DNA of 64,000 nucleotides from NCBI RefSeq assembly GCF_007625205.1, contig NZ_VMNI01000004.1, positions 1 to 64,000 on the forward strand, written 5' to 3'. Below the pieces are notes generated by a model. It was not told the origin of the DNA, made no database searches, and was given only the letters and a program-made list of their open reading frames with translations. Both the position numbers and the translations under genes were made by a program. Positions 9,491-18,732 of the stretch are shown here, in pieces; the first letter of the stretch is position 1; the number at the start of each line of letters is the position of its first letter. This stretch comes from Denitromonas ohlonensis. GTDB taxonomy: Bacteria; Pseudomonadota; Gammaproteobacteria; Burkholderiales; Rhodocyclaceae.

Positions 9491-10816
9491 GTGGCAAAAC
9501 AACCCGCGACCCTCGGTAGCCAGGGCAAGTTCGGCGATTTGCGTCGCCGGCTTGTGTTCCTGTTGGGGGCGCTGGTGGTGTATCGCATCGGTGCGCACAT
9601 CCCTGTGCCAGGAATTGATCCGCAGCGTTTGGCGGAGCTGTTCCAGACGCAGCAGGGCGGAATCCTCGGGGTCTTCAACCTGTTTTCCGGCGGTGCGTTG
9701 TCGAGATTCACCATCTTCGCGCTCGGGATCATGCCGTATATCTCGGCTTCGATCATCATGCAACTGATGAGCGTTGCCTCGCCTCAGCTTGAGGCGTTGA
9801 AGAAAGAGGGTGAAGCGGGGCGTCGCAAGATTACCCAATACACCCGTTATGGCACCTTGGGCTTGGCGCTGTTTCAGGCGATCGGTATTTCGGTCGCACT
9901 TGAAAGTCAGCCCGGCTTGGTGCTGGATCCTGGTGTGATGTTCCGGTTTGTGGCGGTTGCAACGCTGGTGACCGGGACGATGTTTTTGATGTGGCTGGGC
10001 GAGCAGATCACCGAGCGTGGTCTGGGTAACGGTATTTCGCTGATTATCTTTGCGGGTATCGCGTCCGGTTTGCCAAGTGCAATTGGCGGATTGTTCGAGC
10101 TGGTCAGAACGGGCGCAATGCACCCCTTCATCGCTTTGTTCATCTGCATCCTGGTGGTGCTGGTCACGGCGCTGGTGGTGTTTGTTGAGCGCGGTCAGCG
10201 AAAGATCCTGGTCAATTACGCGAAGCGTCAGGTCGGCAACAAGGTATACGGCGGGCAGAGTTCTCATTTGCCGCTGAAACTGAACATGGCGGGTGTTATT
10301 CCCCCGATCTTCGCGTCGAGCATCATCTTGTTCCCGGCGACGCTGGGGCAGTGGTTCGGCGCTTCGGAGGGGATGGCATGGATGCGGGATATCTCTGCAA
10401 CCTTGGCTCCTGGTCAGCCGATCTACGTCATGTTGTATGCGGCTGCAATCGTGTTTTTCTGCTTTTTCTACACGGCGCTGGTGTTTAACGCACGTGAAAC
10501 GGCGGATAACCTGAAGAAGAGTGGCGCGTTTGTGCCGGGTATTCGTCCAGGTGAGCAGACTGCGCGCTACATCGATCGCATCTTGATGCGACTGACGATG
10601 GCGGGTGCGGTGTATATCACACTGGTGTGTCTGCTTCCTGAGTTCTTGATTCTGAAGTGGAACGTACCGTTTTATTTCGGGGGGACCTCGCTCCTGATCA
10701 TCGTTGTTGTGACGATGGACTTTATGGCGCAGGTTCAGGCTTACATCATGTCGCACCAATACGAGAGCCTTCTCAAGAAGGCGAACTTCAAAGGTGCGGG
10801 AATGCCGATGCGGTAA
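9491..10816 (+). CDS. secY: Preprotein translocase channel SecY
   Basis: A 441-residue inner-membrane protein with the ten hydrophobic segments expected of SecY. The conserved [20 protein letters not shown] stretch (about residues 58-77) includes the plug region. It forms the SecYEG protein-export channel. It uses a GTG start at 9491, 11 nt after rplO, and encodes MAKQPATLG. It ends 13 nt before infA. Confidence 0.98.
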   Translation: MAKQPATLGSQGKFGDLRRRLVFLLGALVVYRIGAHIPVPGIDPQRLAELFQTQQGGILGVFNLFSGGALSRFTIFALGIMPYISASIIMQLMSVASPQLEALKKEGEAGRRKITQYTRYGTLGLALFQAIGISVALESQPGLVLDPGVMFRFVAVATLVTGTMFLMWLGEQITERGLGNGISLIIFAGIASGLPSAIGGLFELVRTGAMHPFIALFICILVVLVTALVVFVERGQRKILVNYAKRQVGNKVYGGQSSHLPLKLNMAGVIPPIFASSIILFPATLGQWFGASEGMAWMRDISATLAPGQPIYVMLYAAAIVFFCFFYTALVFNARETADNLKKSGAFVPGIRPGEQTARYIDRILMRLTMAGAVYITLVCLLPEFLILKWNVPFYFGGTSLLIIVVVTMDFMAQVQAYIMSHQYESLLKKANFKGAGMPMR

Positions 10817-10829
10817 GAGTAAGAGCACC

Positions 10830-11048
10830 ATGACGAAGGAAGATGGCATCGAGATGCAGGGGGAAGTGATTGAGACGCTTCCCAATGCGATGTTTAAGGT
10901 TCGCCTGGAAAATGGCCATACGATTCTTGGCCACATTTCCGGAAAAATGCGCAAGCACTATATTCGGATCCTGCCAGGGGACCGCGTCACGGTGCAATTG
11001 ACGCCATACGATCTGACCAAGGGGCGGATAACTTTCCGCACCAAGTAA
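10830..11048 (+). CDS. infA: Translation initiation factor IF-1
   Basis: A 72-residue IF-1, the exact family length, with the S1/OB-fold sequence [22 protein letters not shown]-1 blocks the A site during initiation. The ATG at 10830 is chosen because MTKEDGIE matches the family. The in-frame ATG at 10794 would overlap secY. Placement of infA between secY and rpmJ is common in betaproteobacteria. Confidence 0.97.
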   Translation: MTKEDGIEMQGEVIETLPNAMFKVRLENGHTILGHISGKMRKHYIRILPGDRVTVQLTPYDLTKGRITFRTK

Positions 11049-11069
11049 CAAGATGTTCAGGAGAAAGAA

Positions 11070-11183
11070 ATGAGAGTTCAAGCTTCCGTGAAGCGCCTCT
11101 GCCGAAATTGCAAGATCATTCGCCGCAAGGGCGTGGTTCGTGTCATTTGCACCGATCCGCGTCACAAGCAGCGTCAGGGTTGA
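11070..11183 (+). CDS. rpmJ: 50S ribosomal protein L36
   Basis: A 37-residue protein beginning [19 protein letters not shown] with a Cys-x2-Cys, Cys and His arrangement typical of the zinc-binding (C+) L36. An AGGAGA ribosome-binding site lies upstream. The stop codon TGA overlaps the -35 region of the promoter before rpsM. Confidence 0.97.
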   Translation: MRVQASVKRLCRNCKIIRRKGVVRVICTDPRHKQRQG

Positions 11184-11208
11184 TAGCGCAAGCTATCAGA
11201 ACTATAAT
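11180..11208 (+). promoter_or_regulatory. Strong sigma70-like promoter of the alpha block
   Basis: TTGATA (11180-11185, 5 of 6 matches) and TATAAT (11203-11208, perfect) are separated by the ideal 17 bp. The spacer carries a 7-bp palindrome with a GCAA tetraloop (11181-11198), which also includes the rpmJ stop. Transcription from about 11215 would leave only about 22 nt before rpsM, too short for an E. coli-type S4-binding leader. Confidence 0.75.
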
Positions 11209-11236
11209 TTAAGGTTTAACTTTCTGGGGTGATCGG

Positions 11237-11599
11237 ATGGCCCGTATTGCTGGGGTAAACATTCCCAATCACAAACACGCGGAAATCGCTTTGACGGCGA
11301 TTTTCGGGGTTGGCCGGACTCGCGCGCAAAAAATTTGCGACGCAGCCGGTGTTGCACGTTCGACGAAGATGAAGGACTTGACTGAGTCGGATATGGAGCG
11401 TCTGCGCGACGAGGTGGGCAAGTTCTCGGTTGAAGGCGATTTGCGTCGTGAAATCACGATGAGCATCAAGCGCCTGATGGACCTGAGTTGCTATCGTGGG
11501 CTGCGCCATCGTCGCGGTCTGCCGTGTCGTGGTCAGCGTACCCGCACTAACGCCCGCACCCGTAAGGGACCGCGCAAGGCAATTGCCGGCAAGAAGTGA
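11237..11599 (+). CDS. rpsM: 30S ribosomal protein S13
   Basis: A 120-residue S13 beginning [20 protein letters not shown] and ending in a basic tail after [19 protein letters not shown]. It contacts the 50S subunit and P-site tRNA from the 30S head. It is the first gene of the alpha block, downstream of the strong promoter at 11180-11208. Confidence 0.98.
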   Translation: MARIAGVNIPNHKHAEIALTAIFGVGRTRAQKICDAAGVARSTKMKDLTESDMERLRDEVGKFSVEGDLRREITMSIKRLMDLSCYRGLRHRRGLPCRGQRTRTNARTRKGPRKAIAGKK

Positions 11600-11611
11600 T
11601 AGAGACGAGAT

Positions 11612-12001
11612 ATGGCTAAGACTGCAACCAAAGTTCGCAAGAAGGTAAAGAAGAACGTCGCCGAAGGCATCGTTCATGTTCATGCGAGCTTCAACAACAC
11701 GATCATCACCATTACCGATCGCCAGGGCAACGCGTTGTCGTGGGCGACTTCCGGTGGTGCCGGATTCAAGGGCTCGCGTAAGAGCACTCCGTTCGCAGCC
11801 CAGGTGGCCGCAGAAGCTGCTGGTAAAGCGGCTCAGGAATGTGGTGTGAAGAACGTCGAAGTGCGCATCAAGGGCCCGGGTCCGGGGCGTGAGTCGTCGG
11901 TGCGTGCGCTGAACGCGCTGGGTATCAAGGTGACCAGCATCACCGATATCACGCCGATCCCGCACAACGGTTGCCGGCCGCCCAAAAAGCGCCGTATCTA
12001 A
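11612..12001 (+). CDS. rpsK: 30S ribosomal protein S11
   Basis: A 129-residue S11 with [20 protein letters not shown] and the C-terminal [13 protein letters not shown] signature. It lies at the 30S platform near the E-site mRNA. It is 12 nt from rpsM and 13 nt from rpsD. Confidence 0.98.
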   Translation: MAKTATKVRKKVKKNVAEGIVHVHASFNNTIITITDRQGNALSWATSGGAGFKGSRKSTPFAAQVAAEAAGKAAQECGVKNVEVRIKGPGPGRESSVRALNALGIKVTSITDITPIPHNGCRPPKKRRI

Positions 12002-12014
12002 CAAGGAGTAAAAC

Positions 12015-12644
12015 GTGGCCCGCAATCTTGATCCCAAGTGCCGCCAGTGTCGCCGTGAAGGCGAGAAGCTGTTCCTGAAAGGCGAGAAGTGCTTTACCGA
12101 CAAGTGCGCCATCGAGCGCCGCGCTTACGCGCCCGGTCAGCACGGTCAGCGTTCTGGTCAGCGGATGTCTGGCTATGGCGTGCAGCTGCGCGAAAAGCAG
12201 AAAATCCGTCGTCTGTACGGTGTGCTTGAGCGTCAGTTCCGCAAAGTTTACGCCGAGGCAGATCGCCGTCGCGGTCAGACCGGTGAGAATCTGCTGCAAC
12301 TGCTGGAAGGTCGTCTGGACGCCGTTGCCTATCGTATGGGCTTTGGTGTGTCTCGCGCTGAATCGCGTCAGATCGTTCGTCACAATGGCGTTCTGGTCAA
12401 CGGTCAGCGAGTGAACATTCCTTCGTACAACGTGCGCCCTGGCGACGTTATTGAAGTGACTGAAGCCGTTCGTGGCACGCTGCGCGTCAAAGCTGCTCTG
12501 GAAGCGGCTGAATCCCGCGGCTTCCCCGAGTGGATCGAAGTGGACGTGAAGGCCGGCAAAGGCGTTTTCAAAGCCTACCCGCAGCGCAGCGAACTGCCCG
12601 CAACGCTGAACGAAGGTCTGGTCGTCGAACTTTACTCCCGCTAA
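12015..12644 (+). CDS. rpsD: 30S ribosomal protein S4
   Basis: A 209-residue S4 starting with GTG. The N-terminal region keeps a zinc-type cysteine cluster ([18 protein letters not shown]). A central S4 RNA-binding domain lies at about residues 98-160. S4 nucleates 30S assembly and in E. coli represses the alpha operon. Confidence 0.98.
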   Translation: MARNLDPKCRQCRREGEKLFLKGEKCFTDKCAIERRAYAPGQHGQRSGQRMSGYGVQLREKQKIRRLYGVLERQFRKVYAEADRRRGQTGENLLQLLEGRLDAVAYRMGFGVSRAESRQIVRHNGVLVNGQRVNIPSYNVRPGDVIEVTEAVRGTLRVKAALEAAESRGFPEWIEVDVKAGKGVFKAYPQRSELPATLNEGLVVELYSR

Positions 12645-12683
12645 TTGCGGCTTCTGACGTAATTTGCGAAACAAGGACTGCTG

Positions 12684-13664
12684 ATGCAAAGCAATGTACT
12701 GCTGAAACCGCGCATCATTGACGTACAAAGCCTGTCGACCGTGCATGCACGGGTCACGATGGAGCCGTTCGAGCGCGGATTCGGACACACGCTCGGTAAC
12801 GCCCTGCGTCGGATTTTGCTCTCGTCGCTTCCCGGATGTGCGCCGACTGAAGTCAGCATCCAGGGGGTGCTGCACGAGTACTCCACGCTGGATGGCGTTC
12901 GTGAGGACGTCGTTGATCTGCTGCTGAACCTGAAGGGCGTTGTGCTGAAAATGCACAATCGCACGGATGCGACGCTGCGTCTGGCCAAATCAGGCGAAGG
13001 TATCGTGACGGCGGCGGACATCGAGACGACGCACGACGTTGAGGTGATCAACCCCGACTTCGTGATCGCACATCTGGCGCCGGGCGGCAAGCTCGACATG
13101 GAAATCAAGGTCGAGGAAGGTCGTGGCTATCAGCCGGCGAACCAGCGTCCGACGAATGGTGAATCCAAGTCGATCGGCCACGTGGTGCTGGACGCTTCGT
13201 TCAGCCCGGTTCGTCGTGTCAGCTACAAGGTCGAGAGTGCTCGTGTTGAGCAGCGTACCGACCTGGATCGCCTGGTGATCGACATCGAAACCAATGGTGC
13301 GGTCGATCCGGAAGAAGCGATTCGCTTTGCTGCACGTGTGCTGGTGGATCAACTGTCGGTGTTTGCTGATCTGGAAGGTACGCCGGTTGAAGTCGAGGCC
13401 GCACAAGCCCCGACGATCGATCCGGTGCTGCTGCGCCCGGTGGATGATCTGGAGCTGACGGTTCGGTCGGCGAACTGCCTCAAGGCAGAGAACATCTATT
13501 ACATCGGTGACCTGATCCAACGGACGGAAACCGAACTGCTCAAGACGCCGAATCTCGGACGCAAGTCGCTGAACGAGATCAAGGAAGTGCTCGCCTCGCG
13601 CGGCCTGACGCTCGGCATGAAGTTGGAAAATTGGCCGCCGGCCGGGCTCGAAAAGCTCGGTTGA
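12684..13664 (+). CDS. rpoA: RNA polymerase alpha subunit
   Basis: A 326-residue alpha subunit. The N-terminal dimerisation domain contains [21 protein letters not shown] (about residues 27-47). The C-terminal domain (about residues 240-326) carries [12 protein letters not shown]-like and [18 protein letters not shown] helices for UP-element and activator contacts. Its position between rpsD and rplQ is conserved. Confidence 0.98.
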   Translation: MQSNVLLKPRIIDVQSLSTVHARVTMEPFERGFGHTLGNALRRILLSSLPGCAPTEVSIQGVLHEYSTLDGVREDVVDLLLNLKGVVLKMHNRTDATLRLAKSGEGIVTAADIETTHDVEVINPDFVIAHLAPGGKLDMEIKVEEGRGYQPANQRPTNGESKSIGHVVLDASFSPVRRVSYKVESARVEQRTDLDRLVIDIETNGAVDPEEAIRFAARVLVDQLSVFADLEGTPVEVEAAQAPTIDPVLLRPVDDLELTVRSANCLKAENIYYIGDLIQRTETELLKTPNLGRKSLNEIKEVLASRGLTLGMKLENWPPAGLEKLG

Positions 13665-13690
13665 ATCGGCAGGGATAAAGGAACGAGATC

Positions 13691-14098
13691 ATGCGTCACC
13701 GTAACGGTCTTCGCAAGCTGAACCGCACCAGTGCACACCGCCAGGCAATGTTCCGCAACATGGCAAACTCACTGCTGCAGCACGAAGTCATCAAGACGAC
13801 TCTCCCGAAGGCGAAGGAATTGCGCCGGGTGGTTGAGCCCCTCATCACGCTGAGCAAGAAAGCAACTGTGGCCAATCGCCGTCTGGCGTTTGACCGCCTG
13901 CGCGATCGCGACATGGTGGTCAAGCTCTTCAACGAGCTGGGCCCGCGTTACGCGACCCGTAACGGTGGCTACCTGCGTATCCTGAAGTTCGGTTTCCGTG
14001 ACGGCGACAATGCGCCGATGGCGATCGTTGAGCTGATGGATCGTCCGGAAGAAGCCGCTGCGCCGGTGGAAACACCCGCTGAAGAGCAGGCTGCATAA
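13691..14098 (+). CDS. rplQ: 50S ribosomal protein L17
   Basis: A 135-residue L17 with the [21 protein letters not shown]-terminus and GGYLRILK near residue 93. An acidic/Ala-rich tail at the end is typical of many proteobacterial homologues. It is the last gene of the ribosomal supercluster and is followed by an intrinsic terminator. Confidence 0.98.
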   Translation: MRHRNGLRKLNRTSAHRQAMFRNMANSLLQHEVIKTTLPKAKELRRVVEPLITLSKKATVANRRLAFDRLRDRDMVVKLFNELGPRYATRNGGYLRILKFGFRDGDNAPMAIVELMDRPEEAAAPVETPAEEQAA

Positions 14099-14136
14099 GG
14101 TCAAACAAGTGGGTTCAGGCCCGCTGGGTTTGACAG

Positions 14137-14174
14137 ACAAAACGCCCCGACATGTTCGGGGCGTTTTGTTTTTT
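14137..14174 (+). terminator. Intrinsic terminator of the ribosomal supercluster
   Basis: A perfect 14-bp stem (14137-14150 with 14156-14169) with a 5-nt loop is followed by a run of six T on the + strand. It lies 38 nt after the rplQ stop. The A-rich left foot means it could also act weakly on convergent transcription from hslR. Confidence 0.93.
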
Positions 14175-14230
14175 GTATTGGTCCGACCATGCCGAGGCTG
14201 GCCTTGGTGTGGTGCGCGGACCGCAAGCGG

Positions 14231-14617
14231 TCAGCCCACACCCTCGTTGAAGCGGTGGATGGCTCTTCGGTCGCGCTTGGTGGGGCGCCCGCCTTGGCGG
14301 GGTTCGGCTTGCGTAGCGCGCTGCGCCCGCGCGGCTTCGGCTCGGACCAGACTCTCCGCGGTTTCTGTGTAGAGTTGCTGGGCGATTGCCGCAGGACCAC
14401 GCGTTTCGGAGAGCGCGTCGACGATGACGGAGACGTGCCGTGTGCCGCTGGTAATGTCGAGGCGATCGCCGCAGTGAAGCGTGCGGGCGGGTTTTGCGCG
14501 AACCCCGTTAAGGTGGATATGGCCGCCGTCGATCGCGGTCTTGGCCAGGCCGCGCGTTTTGAAAAATCGCGCCGCCCATAGCCATTTGTCGATTCGCGGG
14601 CCGGTTTCTTGGGTCAT
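14231..14617 (-). CDS. hslR: Hsp15-type S4-domain RNA-binding protein
   Basis: A 128-residue protein with an N-terminal S4 domain (PRIDKWLWAARFFKTRGLAK, residues about 7-26, then GHIHLNGVRAKPARTL) and a basic C-terminal tail (RQGGRPTKRDRRAIHRF). This matches heat-shock protein 15, which rescues stalled 50S subunits carrying nascent chain-tRNA. The ATG at 14617 overlaps the regA stop (ATGA), so it is co-translated with the regBA pair. An upstream in-frame ATG at 14737 lies inside regA and is not supported. Confidence 0.9.
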   Translation of the reverse strand: MTQETGPRIDKWLWAARFFKTRGLAKTAIDGGHIHLNGVRAKPARTLHCGDRLDITSGTRHVSVIVDALSETRGPAAIAQQLYTETAESLVRAEAARAQRATQAEPRQGGRPTKRDRRAIHRFNEGVG

Positions 14618-15156
14618 TCGCGGACGGGGCGTTTCGCGAGTTTTCGTTGTAGTGTGCGCCGGTGCATTTTGAGTGCTCTTGCGGTGGCCGAAATGTTGCC
14701 CTGATTTTCGCCTAGAACGCGCTGAATGTGCTCCCATTCGAGCCGGTCAACCGACATCGGTTCGAGCGGCGCCGCATCTTTGGCCTCGGGTACGGCATCG
14801 ACCAGTGCACGAAGAATGCTTTCCGCATCCGCCGGTTTGGCGAGGTATTGGTGTGCCCCTAGCTTGATCGCGTCCACCGCCGTGGTAATGCTCGCGTAGC
14901 CGGTGAGAACCAGAATACGTGTGTCGGGACGCAGCTCACGCAGGGGGGCGATCAGCGGCAGGCCGGAGCTGCCGTCCAGGTTCAGGTCGAGGATGACGGC
15001 GTCCGGGCGAACGCGCCGCATTTCCTGGAGGGCGGCGGCGCTGTCGAGCGCACCGACGCAGCTGAGCCCCCGGTTCGACAAGGTGCGGCAGAGGATGCGA
15101 TTGAACGCCGGATCGTCGTCGATCACCAGAACGGTCTGAATGCCAAGTGTCGTCAT
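14614..15156 (-). CDS. regA: RegA/PrrA/ActR-type redox response regulator
   Basis: A 180-residue single-domain regulator. The receiver carries the acidic triad D13-D15, probable phosphoacceptor D57, T85 and K107. A Fis-type helix-turn-helix occupies about residues 154-176 (GNISATARALKMHRRTLQRK), the near-invariant motif of the RegA/PrrA/ActR family. That family controls respiration, nitrogen and carbon genes in response to redox state. The start overlaps the regB stop (ATGA). Confidence 0.92.
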   Translation of the reverse strand: MTTLGIQTVLVIDDDPAFNRILCRTLSNRGLSCVGALDSAAALQEMRRVRPDAVILDLNLDGSSGLPLIAPLRELRPDTRILVLTGYASITTAVDAIKLGAHQYLAKPADAESILRALVDAVPEAKDAAPLEPMSVDRLEWEHIQRVLGENQGNISATARALKMHRRTLQRKLAKRPVRE

Positions 15157-16433
15157 GTGCTCAAGAGGGGGAGAGTGACAGTGCTTATGGTACCGCCTCC
15201 GTCGCGGGGGGCGTAATGCAGGGTGCCGCCAAAGGCTTCGATGGCGCTGAGGCTGAGGAGTAGCCCAATGCCGAGCCCGTCCTTGGTTTGCGACGGGCGG
15301 TTCGGGGCTTCATGCAGGGCATTGAGCACGTCGGATGGAATGCCGGGGCCGCTGTCGGCAATATGGATGGACACCCGGCTGCCTTGGCGCTCGGCGGTGA
15401 GGGTGGCCTGCCGGCTGGGGTCTGCCGTGATCGCGTTGTTGATCAGGTTGTGAAGGGCTTGTGTCACCGACTGGTCGGCGACCATGCGCAGTCCAGCGAG
15501 GTGGTCCGTGTCGGCCCAGTTGATGCTGGCGTCGGGGCGCTGCGACTCGATGGTCATCACCAGATCGTCCAGCCAGCGCGCGATATCCAGCGCGCCGCCG
15601 GCTTCTACCCGGGCTTGGCCACCCGAGGCGGTGAGGCGCGACAGGATGTGCCGGCAGTGGCCGATCTGTTGCCCCATGATGTTGAGATCCTCCCGTGTTT
15701 CGGGGTCGTCGCAGCACTGTGCCTGCAGGTTGTCGAGAATGAGGCGCATGGTGCCCAGCGGCGTCCCCATCTCGTGGGCTGCCCCAGCGGCGAGATTGGC
15801 CATGGCGACGATTCGTTCGTTGCGCAGGCGGCGCTCGCGGGCTTGCGCCAGCGCGAGATCACGTGCGCGCACGGTGGCGGTCATGCGTGACACGTACCAC
15901 GTGATGACCAGCGCCGACACCGCGAAAGTGCCCCACATGCCGGCCAAATGCCAGTCGATGGCGCGGGTCGGGTCTGCCAGACCGAGGGGGCGATGGTGCA
16001 CCCACAGCCATGAGTACACCGAGATTGACAGCGCCGCGAGCAGCCATGTTTGCACTGCCGGAAGTACCGCGGCGCCGACGGCGATCAGCGGCAGGAAAAG
16101 CGAAATGAGCGGATTCGTTGCGCCACCGGTAAGGTAGAGCACGCCGCTCCACGCCGCCAGATCGACAATCAGTTCCAGCAACAGACTCCAGGGGCCGGGC
16201 TCGTCGCGGGCGAGAAAAACGAAGCGTGCGAGCGCATTCCACGCGCCGAGCGCGCTGGCGACCAGCAAGATGGGAACGGCCGGAATGTCGATATTGAGCG
16301 CGGGTGCGGCGCCGAAGGCCAGCGCCACCATAGCTGTGATGGAATACCAGCGCAGCGACACAAGCCGCGCGAGCGGACGCCCGTCGGCACGGGGGGGCGC
16401 AGCGTCAGGCGGGGCGGAGTTGGGGGTTGGCAT
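15153..16433 (-). CDS. regB: RegB/PrrB-type redox sensor histidine kinase
   Basis: A 426-residue membrane kinase with about six hydrophobic segments (residues about 30-185). The quinone-site motif GGATNP is at 103-108 and the RegB-type H-box AAHEMGTPLGT has His220 as the likely phosphorylation site. C260 (GHCRHIL) lies where RegB proteins carry their redox-reactive cysteine; this equivalence is inferred. The C-terminus has HATPase N and G boxes (NLINNAI, ADSGPGIP, GLGIGL). It probably phosphorylates the adjacent RegA. Confidence 0.92.
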   Translation of the reverse strand: MPTPNSAPPDAAPPRADGRPLARLVSLRWYSITAMVALAFGAAPALNIDIPAVPILLVASALGAWNALARFVFLARDEPGPWSLLLELIVDLAAWSGVLYLTGGATNPLISLFLPLIAVGAAVLPAVQTWLLAALSISVYSWLWVHHRPLGLADPTRAIDWHLAGMWGTFAVSALVITWYVSRMTATVRARDLALAQARERRLRNERIVAMANLAAGAAHEMGTPLGTMRLILDNLQAQCCDDPETREDLNIMGQQIGHCRHILSRLTASGGQARVEAGGALDIARWLDDLVMTIESQRPDASINWADTDHLAGLRMVADQSVTQALHNLINNAITADPSRQATLTAERQGSRVSIHIADSGPGIPSDVLNALHEAPNRPSQTKDGLGIGLLLSLSAIEAFGGTLHYAPRDGGGTISTVTLPLLST

Positions 16434-16548
16434 TGCCGCTCATTATGGCGGAAGTGCTTCGCTGGCGGCTCGGTGCGACGAACTGCCGCAGCGCCGGAAT
16501 GCGACTTTGGAGTAGGCTCTTGCGCGATAAACGTAGGGAGTGAATGTG

Positions 16549-17019
16549 ATGACGAATACTCGAACCCTGATGGCGGCGCTGGTGCTGTCCTGTTCTGCGG
16601 CGGCTGCTTTTGCAGGTGATGTGACGGTGAGCGAGCCGTGGGTGCGCGGCACGGTGGCCGCCCAGAAAGCCACGGGCGCGTTCATGGGGCTGACTGCGGC
16701 CAAGCCGATGCGACTGGTCGGGGCGAGCAGCCCGGCCGCGCCGGTGGTCGAGGTGCACGAGATGAGCATGGAAAACGATGTGATGAAGATGCGTCCGGTC
16801 GCGGCGATCGACCTGCCCGCGGGTCAGACGGTCGCACTCAAGCCCGGTGGTTATCACATCATGTTGATGGGGCTGACTGCGCCCCTGAATGCAGGTGCCG
16901 TGGTGCCGTTGACGCTCAGCTTTGAGGCGGCAGACGGCCAGCGCGAAGATGTCCAGGTCGAGGCCCCCGTGCGGGAACTGGCTGCACCAGCGATGAAGAT
17001 GAAGCACGGCGCGCACTGA
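16549..17019 (+). CDS. Periplasmic PCu(A)C copper chaperone
   Basis: A 156-residue protein with a signal peptide (about residues 1-22, cleavage after AFA) and the PCu(A)C copper site at exact spacing: H70-x10-M81-x21-H103-x-M105. This family delivers Cu(I) to the CuA or CuB centres of haem-copper oxidases, and possibly to copper nitrite or N2O reductases. The ATG at 16549 is preferred to GTG at 16540 because AGGGAG (16534-16539) is then properly spaced. It diverges from regB, and a terminator follows. Confidence 0.92.
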   Translation: MTNTRTLMAALVLSCSAAAAFAGDVTVSEPWVRGTVAAQKATGAFMGLTAAKPMRLVGASSPAAPVVEVHEMSMENDVMKMRPVAAIDLPAGQTVALKPGGYHIMLMGLTAPLNAGAVVPLTLSFEAADGQREDVQVEAPVRELAAPAMKMKHGAH

Positions 17020-17040
17020 CCCGTCGCGTCGCGTGCGTCC

Positions 17041-17064
17041 AAGCCGCCTGCGGGCGGCTTTTTT
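17041..17064 (+). terminator. Intrinsic terminator after the copper chaperone
   Basis: An 8-bp stem AAGCCGCC/GGCGGCTT with a 4-nt loop is followed by a run of six T. It lies 22 nt after the stop. Confidence 0.9.
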
Positions 17065-17133
17065 ATTGGGTCGGCATCGCCTGTCAGCCAGACGGGGTAT
17101 GATCCGGCCGAACGCATAATCAGGAGGTTCGGC

Positions 17134-18153
17134 ATGGCATGCATTCTTGTGACCGGCGGCGCGGGGTATATCGGATCGCATACCTGCGTTGCGCTGCTGG
17201 CGGCGGGGCACGAGGTTGTCGTGGTCGATAACTTCAGCAACAGCAACCCCGAGGCGCTGGCGCGGGTCGGCCAGATCGCCGGTCGGCCTGTGGCGGCCAT
17301 TCATGAGGTCGATATCCGAGATCGCGCCGGGCTGGATGCCGTGTTTGCCGCACAGCCCGTGGATGCGGTGATTCACTTTGCCGGGCTGAAGGCAGTGGGG
17401 GAGTCGGTTCAGAAGCCGCATGCCTACTACGACAACAATGTGGCTGGCACGCTGGTGCTGCTGGAGGTGATGGCGGCGCGTGGGGTCAAGCGCATGGTCT
17501 TCAGCTCATCGGCGACGGTGTATGGGGACCCGGCCAGTGTGCCGATCCGCGAGGACTTCCCGACGGCGCCGACCAATCCCTACGGGCGGACCAAATGGAT
17601 GCTGGAGTTTATCCTGCAGGACGTGGCTGCCGCCGACGCCGATTGGCAAATGGCCTTGCTGCGCTACTTCAATCCGGTGGGCGCGCATCCCTCGGGGCTG
17701 ATCGGTGAGGACCCCAACGGGATTCCGAACAATCTCATGCCCTATGTCAGTCAGGTCGCGGTGGGCAAACTGGCCGAACTGGGCGTGTTTGGCGATGACT
17801 ACCCGACAGCTGACGGCACGGGCGTGCGTGACTATATCCATGTGGTCGATCTTGCGATCGGCCATGTCCGCGCGGTTGAGCGACTGATGGCCGGCGCCGG
17901 GGTGCTGACGCTGAACCTCGGTACGGGGCGTGGTTACAGCGTGCTCGAGGTGGTCAAAGCCTTCGAGCGCGCCTCGGGTCGCCCCGTGCCCTACCGGATT
18001 GCGCCGCGGCGCCCCGGTGACATCGCGCAATGCTACGCGGACCCCGCCTTGGCATTGGCCGAGCTGGGCTGGCGCGCCGAGCACGATCTGGCCGACATGT
18101 GCGCAGACGCCTGGCGCTGGCAGTCCGGCAATCCAGATGGCTACGGCGCCTGA
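17134..18153 (+). CDS. galE: UDP-glucose 4-epimerase
   Basis: A 339-residue extended short-chain dehydrogenase with the NAD-binding TGGAGYIGSH motif at residues 7-16, the catalytic region FSSSATVYG near 124-132, and the YxxxK pair in NPYGRTK near 150. It interconverts UDP-glucose and UDP-galactose for exopolysaccharide and LPS synthesis. An AGGAGG site precedes the ATG. It stands alone here, followed by a MarR gene on the same strand. Confidence 0.95.
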   Translation: MACILVTGGAGYIGSHTCVALLAAGHEVVVVDNFSNSNPEALARVGQIAGRPVAAIHEVDIRDRAGLDAVFAAQPVDAVIHFAGLKAVGESVQKPHAYYDNNVAGTLVLLEVMAARGVKRMVFSSSATVYGDPASVPIREDFPTAPTNPYGRTKWMLEFILQDVAAADADWQMALLRYFNPVGAHPSGLIGEDPNGIPNNLMPYVSQVAVGKLAELGVFGDDYPTADGTGVRDYIHVVDLAIGHVRAVERLMAGAGVLTLNLGTGRGYSVLEVVKAFERASGRPVPYRIAPRRPGDIAQCYADPALALAELGWRAEHDLADMCADAWRWQSGNPDGYGA

Positions 18154-18212
18154 GGCGGTCCTTGGTCGTGGTGCTGGACGTGGCATGACGGCCCGCCTAT
18201 GATGCGGTTTGT

Positions 18213-18224
18213 TTTTGCACAAAA
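18213..18224 (+). promoter_or_regulatory. Candidate MarR operator
   Basis: The palindrome TTTTG-CA-CAAAA ends 7 bp before the marR-like ATG, in an AT-rich patch within GC-rich surroundings. MarR regulators often bind short palindromes at their own promoter. No clear ribosome-binding site is visible between it and the ATG. No binding evidence exists. Confidence 0.35.
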
Positions 18225-18231
18225 GTAAATT

Positions 18232-18708
18232 ATGACCGGGTCCGTCTCCGATAACGCCACACACGAAGCCCTGCGCCTTTTCCGCGCGATCTACGCCGAA
18301 GTGCGCCACCATCTGCAGAACATCGAGCGGCGTTGCGGGGCCAGCGGCGCGCAAGTGTGGGCGCTGGCCTTGGTGTCGCGCCAACCCGGCGTCCGGGTGA
18401 CCGAACTGGCCGATGCGATGGCAATTCACCCCTCGACCGCCAGCAATCTGCTGGCCAAGGCCGAGAAGGGCGGTTTGCTGCGGCGTGAGCGCTCGCATGC
18501 GGATCAGCGCGTGGTCAAGCTGTATCTGACCGAGTTGGGCGCTGACACCCTGGCCAAAGCGCCCGAGCCAGTCGCCGGCCTGCTACCCGATGCGCTCGCC
18601 CGATTGCCGCATGATGTGCTGCTCCGTCTCAGCGCCGACCTGCAATTGCTGGCGACCCGCATGTCCGTGCAGGAAGACGCCGCCGGCCGGCCCTTCTCTG
18701 AACTCTGA
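18232..18708 (+). CDS. MarR-family transcriptional regulator
   Basis: A 158-residue protein with a winged helix-turn-helix at about residues 45-110 (VTELADAMAIHPSTASNLLAKAEKGG, then the wing with RSHADQRVVKLYLTELG). MarR proteins typically sense small ligands or oxidants and repress a neighbouring transporter. The antiporter gene begins 24 nt downstream on the same strand, so the two are probably co-transcribed and may be functionally linked. The ligand cannot be inferred. Confidence 0.88.
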   Translation: MTGSVSDNATHEALRLFRAIYAEVRHHLQNIERRCGASGAQVWALALVSRQPGVRVTELADAMAIHPSTASNLLAKAEKGGLLRRERSHADQRVVKLYLTELGADTLAKAPEPVAGLLPDALARLPHDVLLRLSADLQLLATRMSVQEDAAGRPFSEL

Positions 18709-18732
18709 ACGACCCATCGAGCGACACCAACG

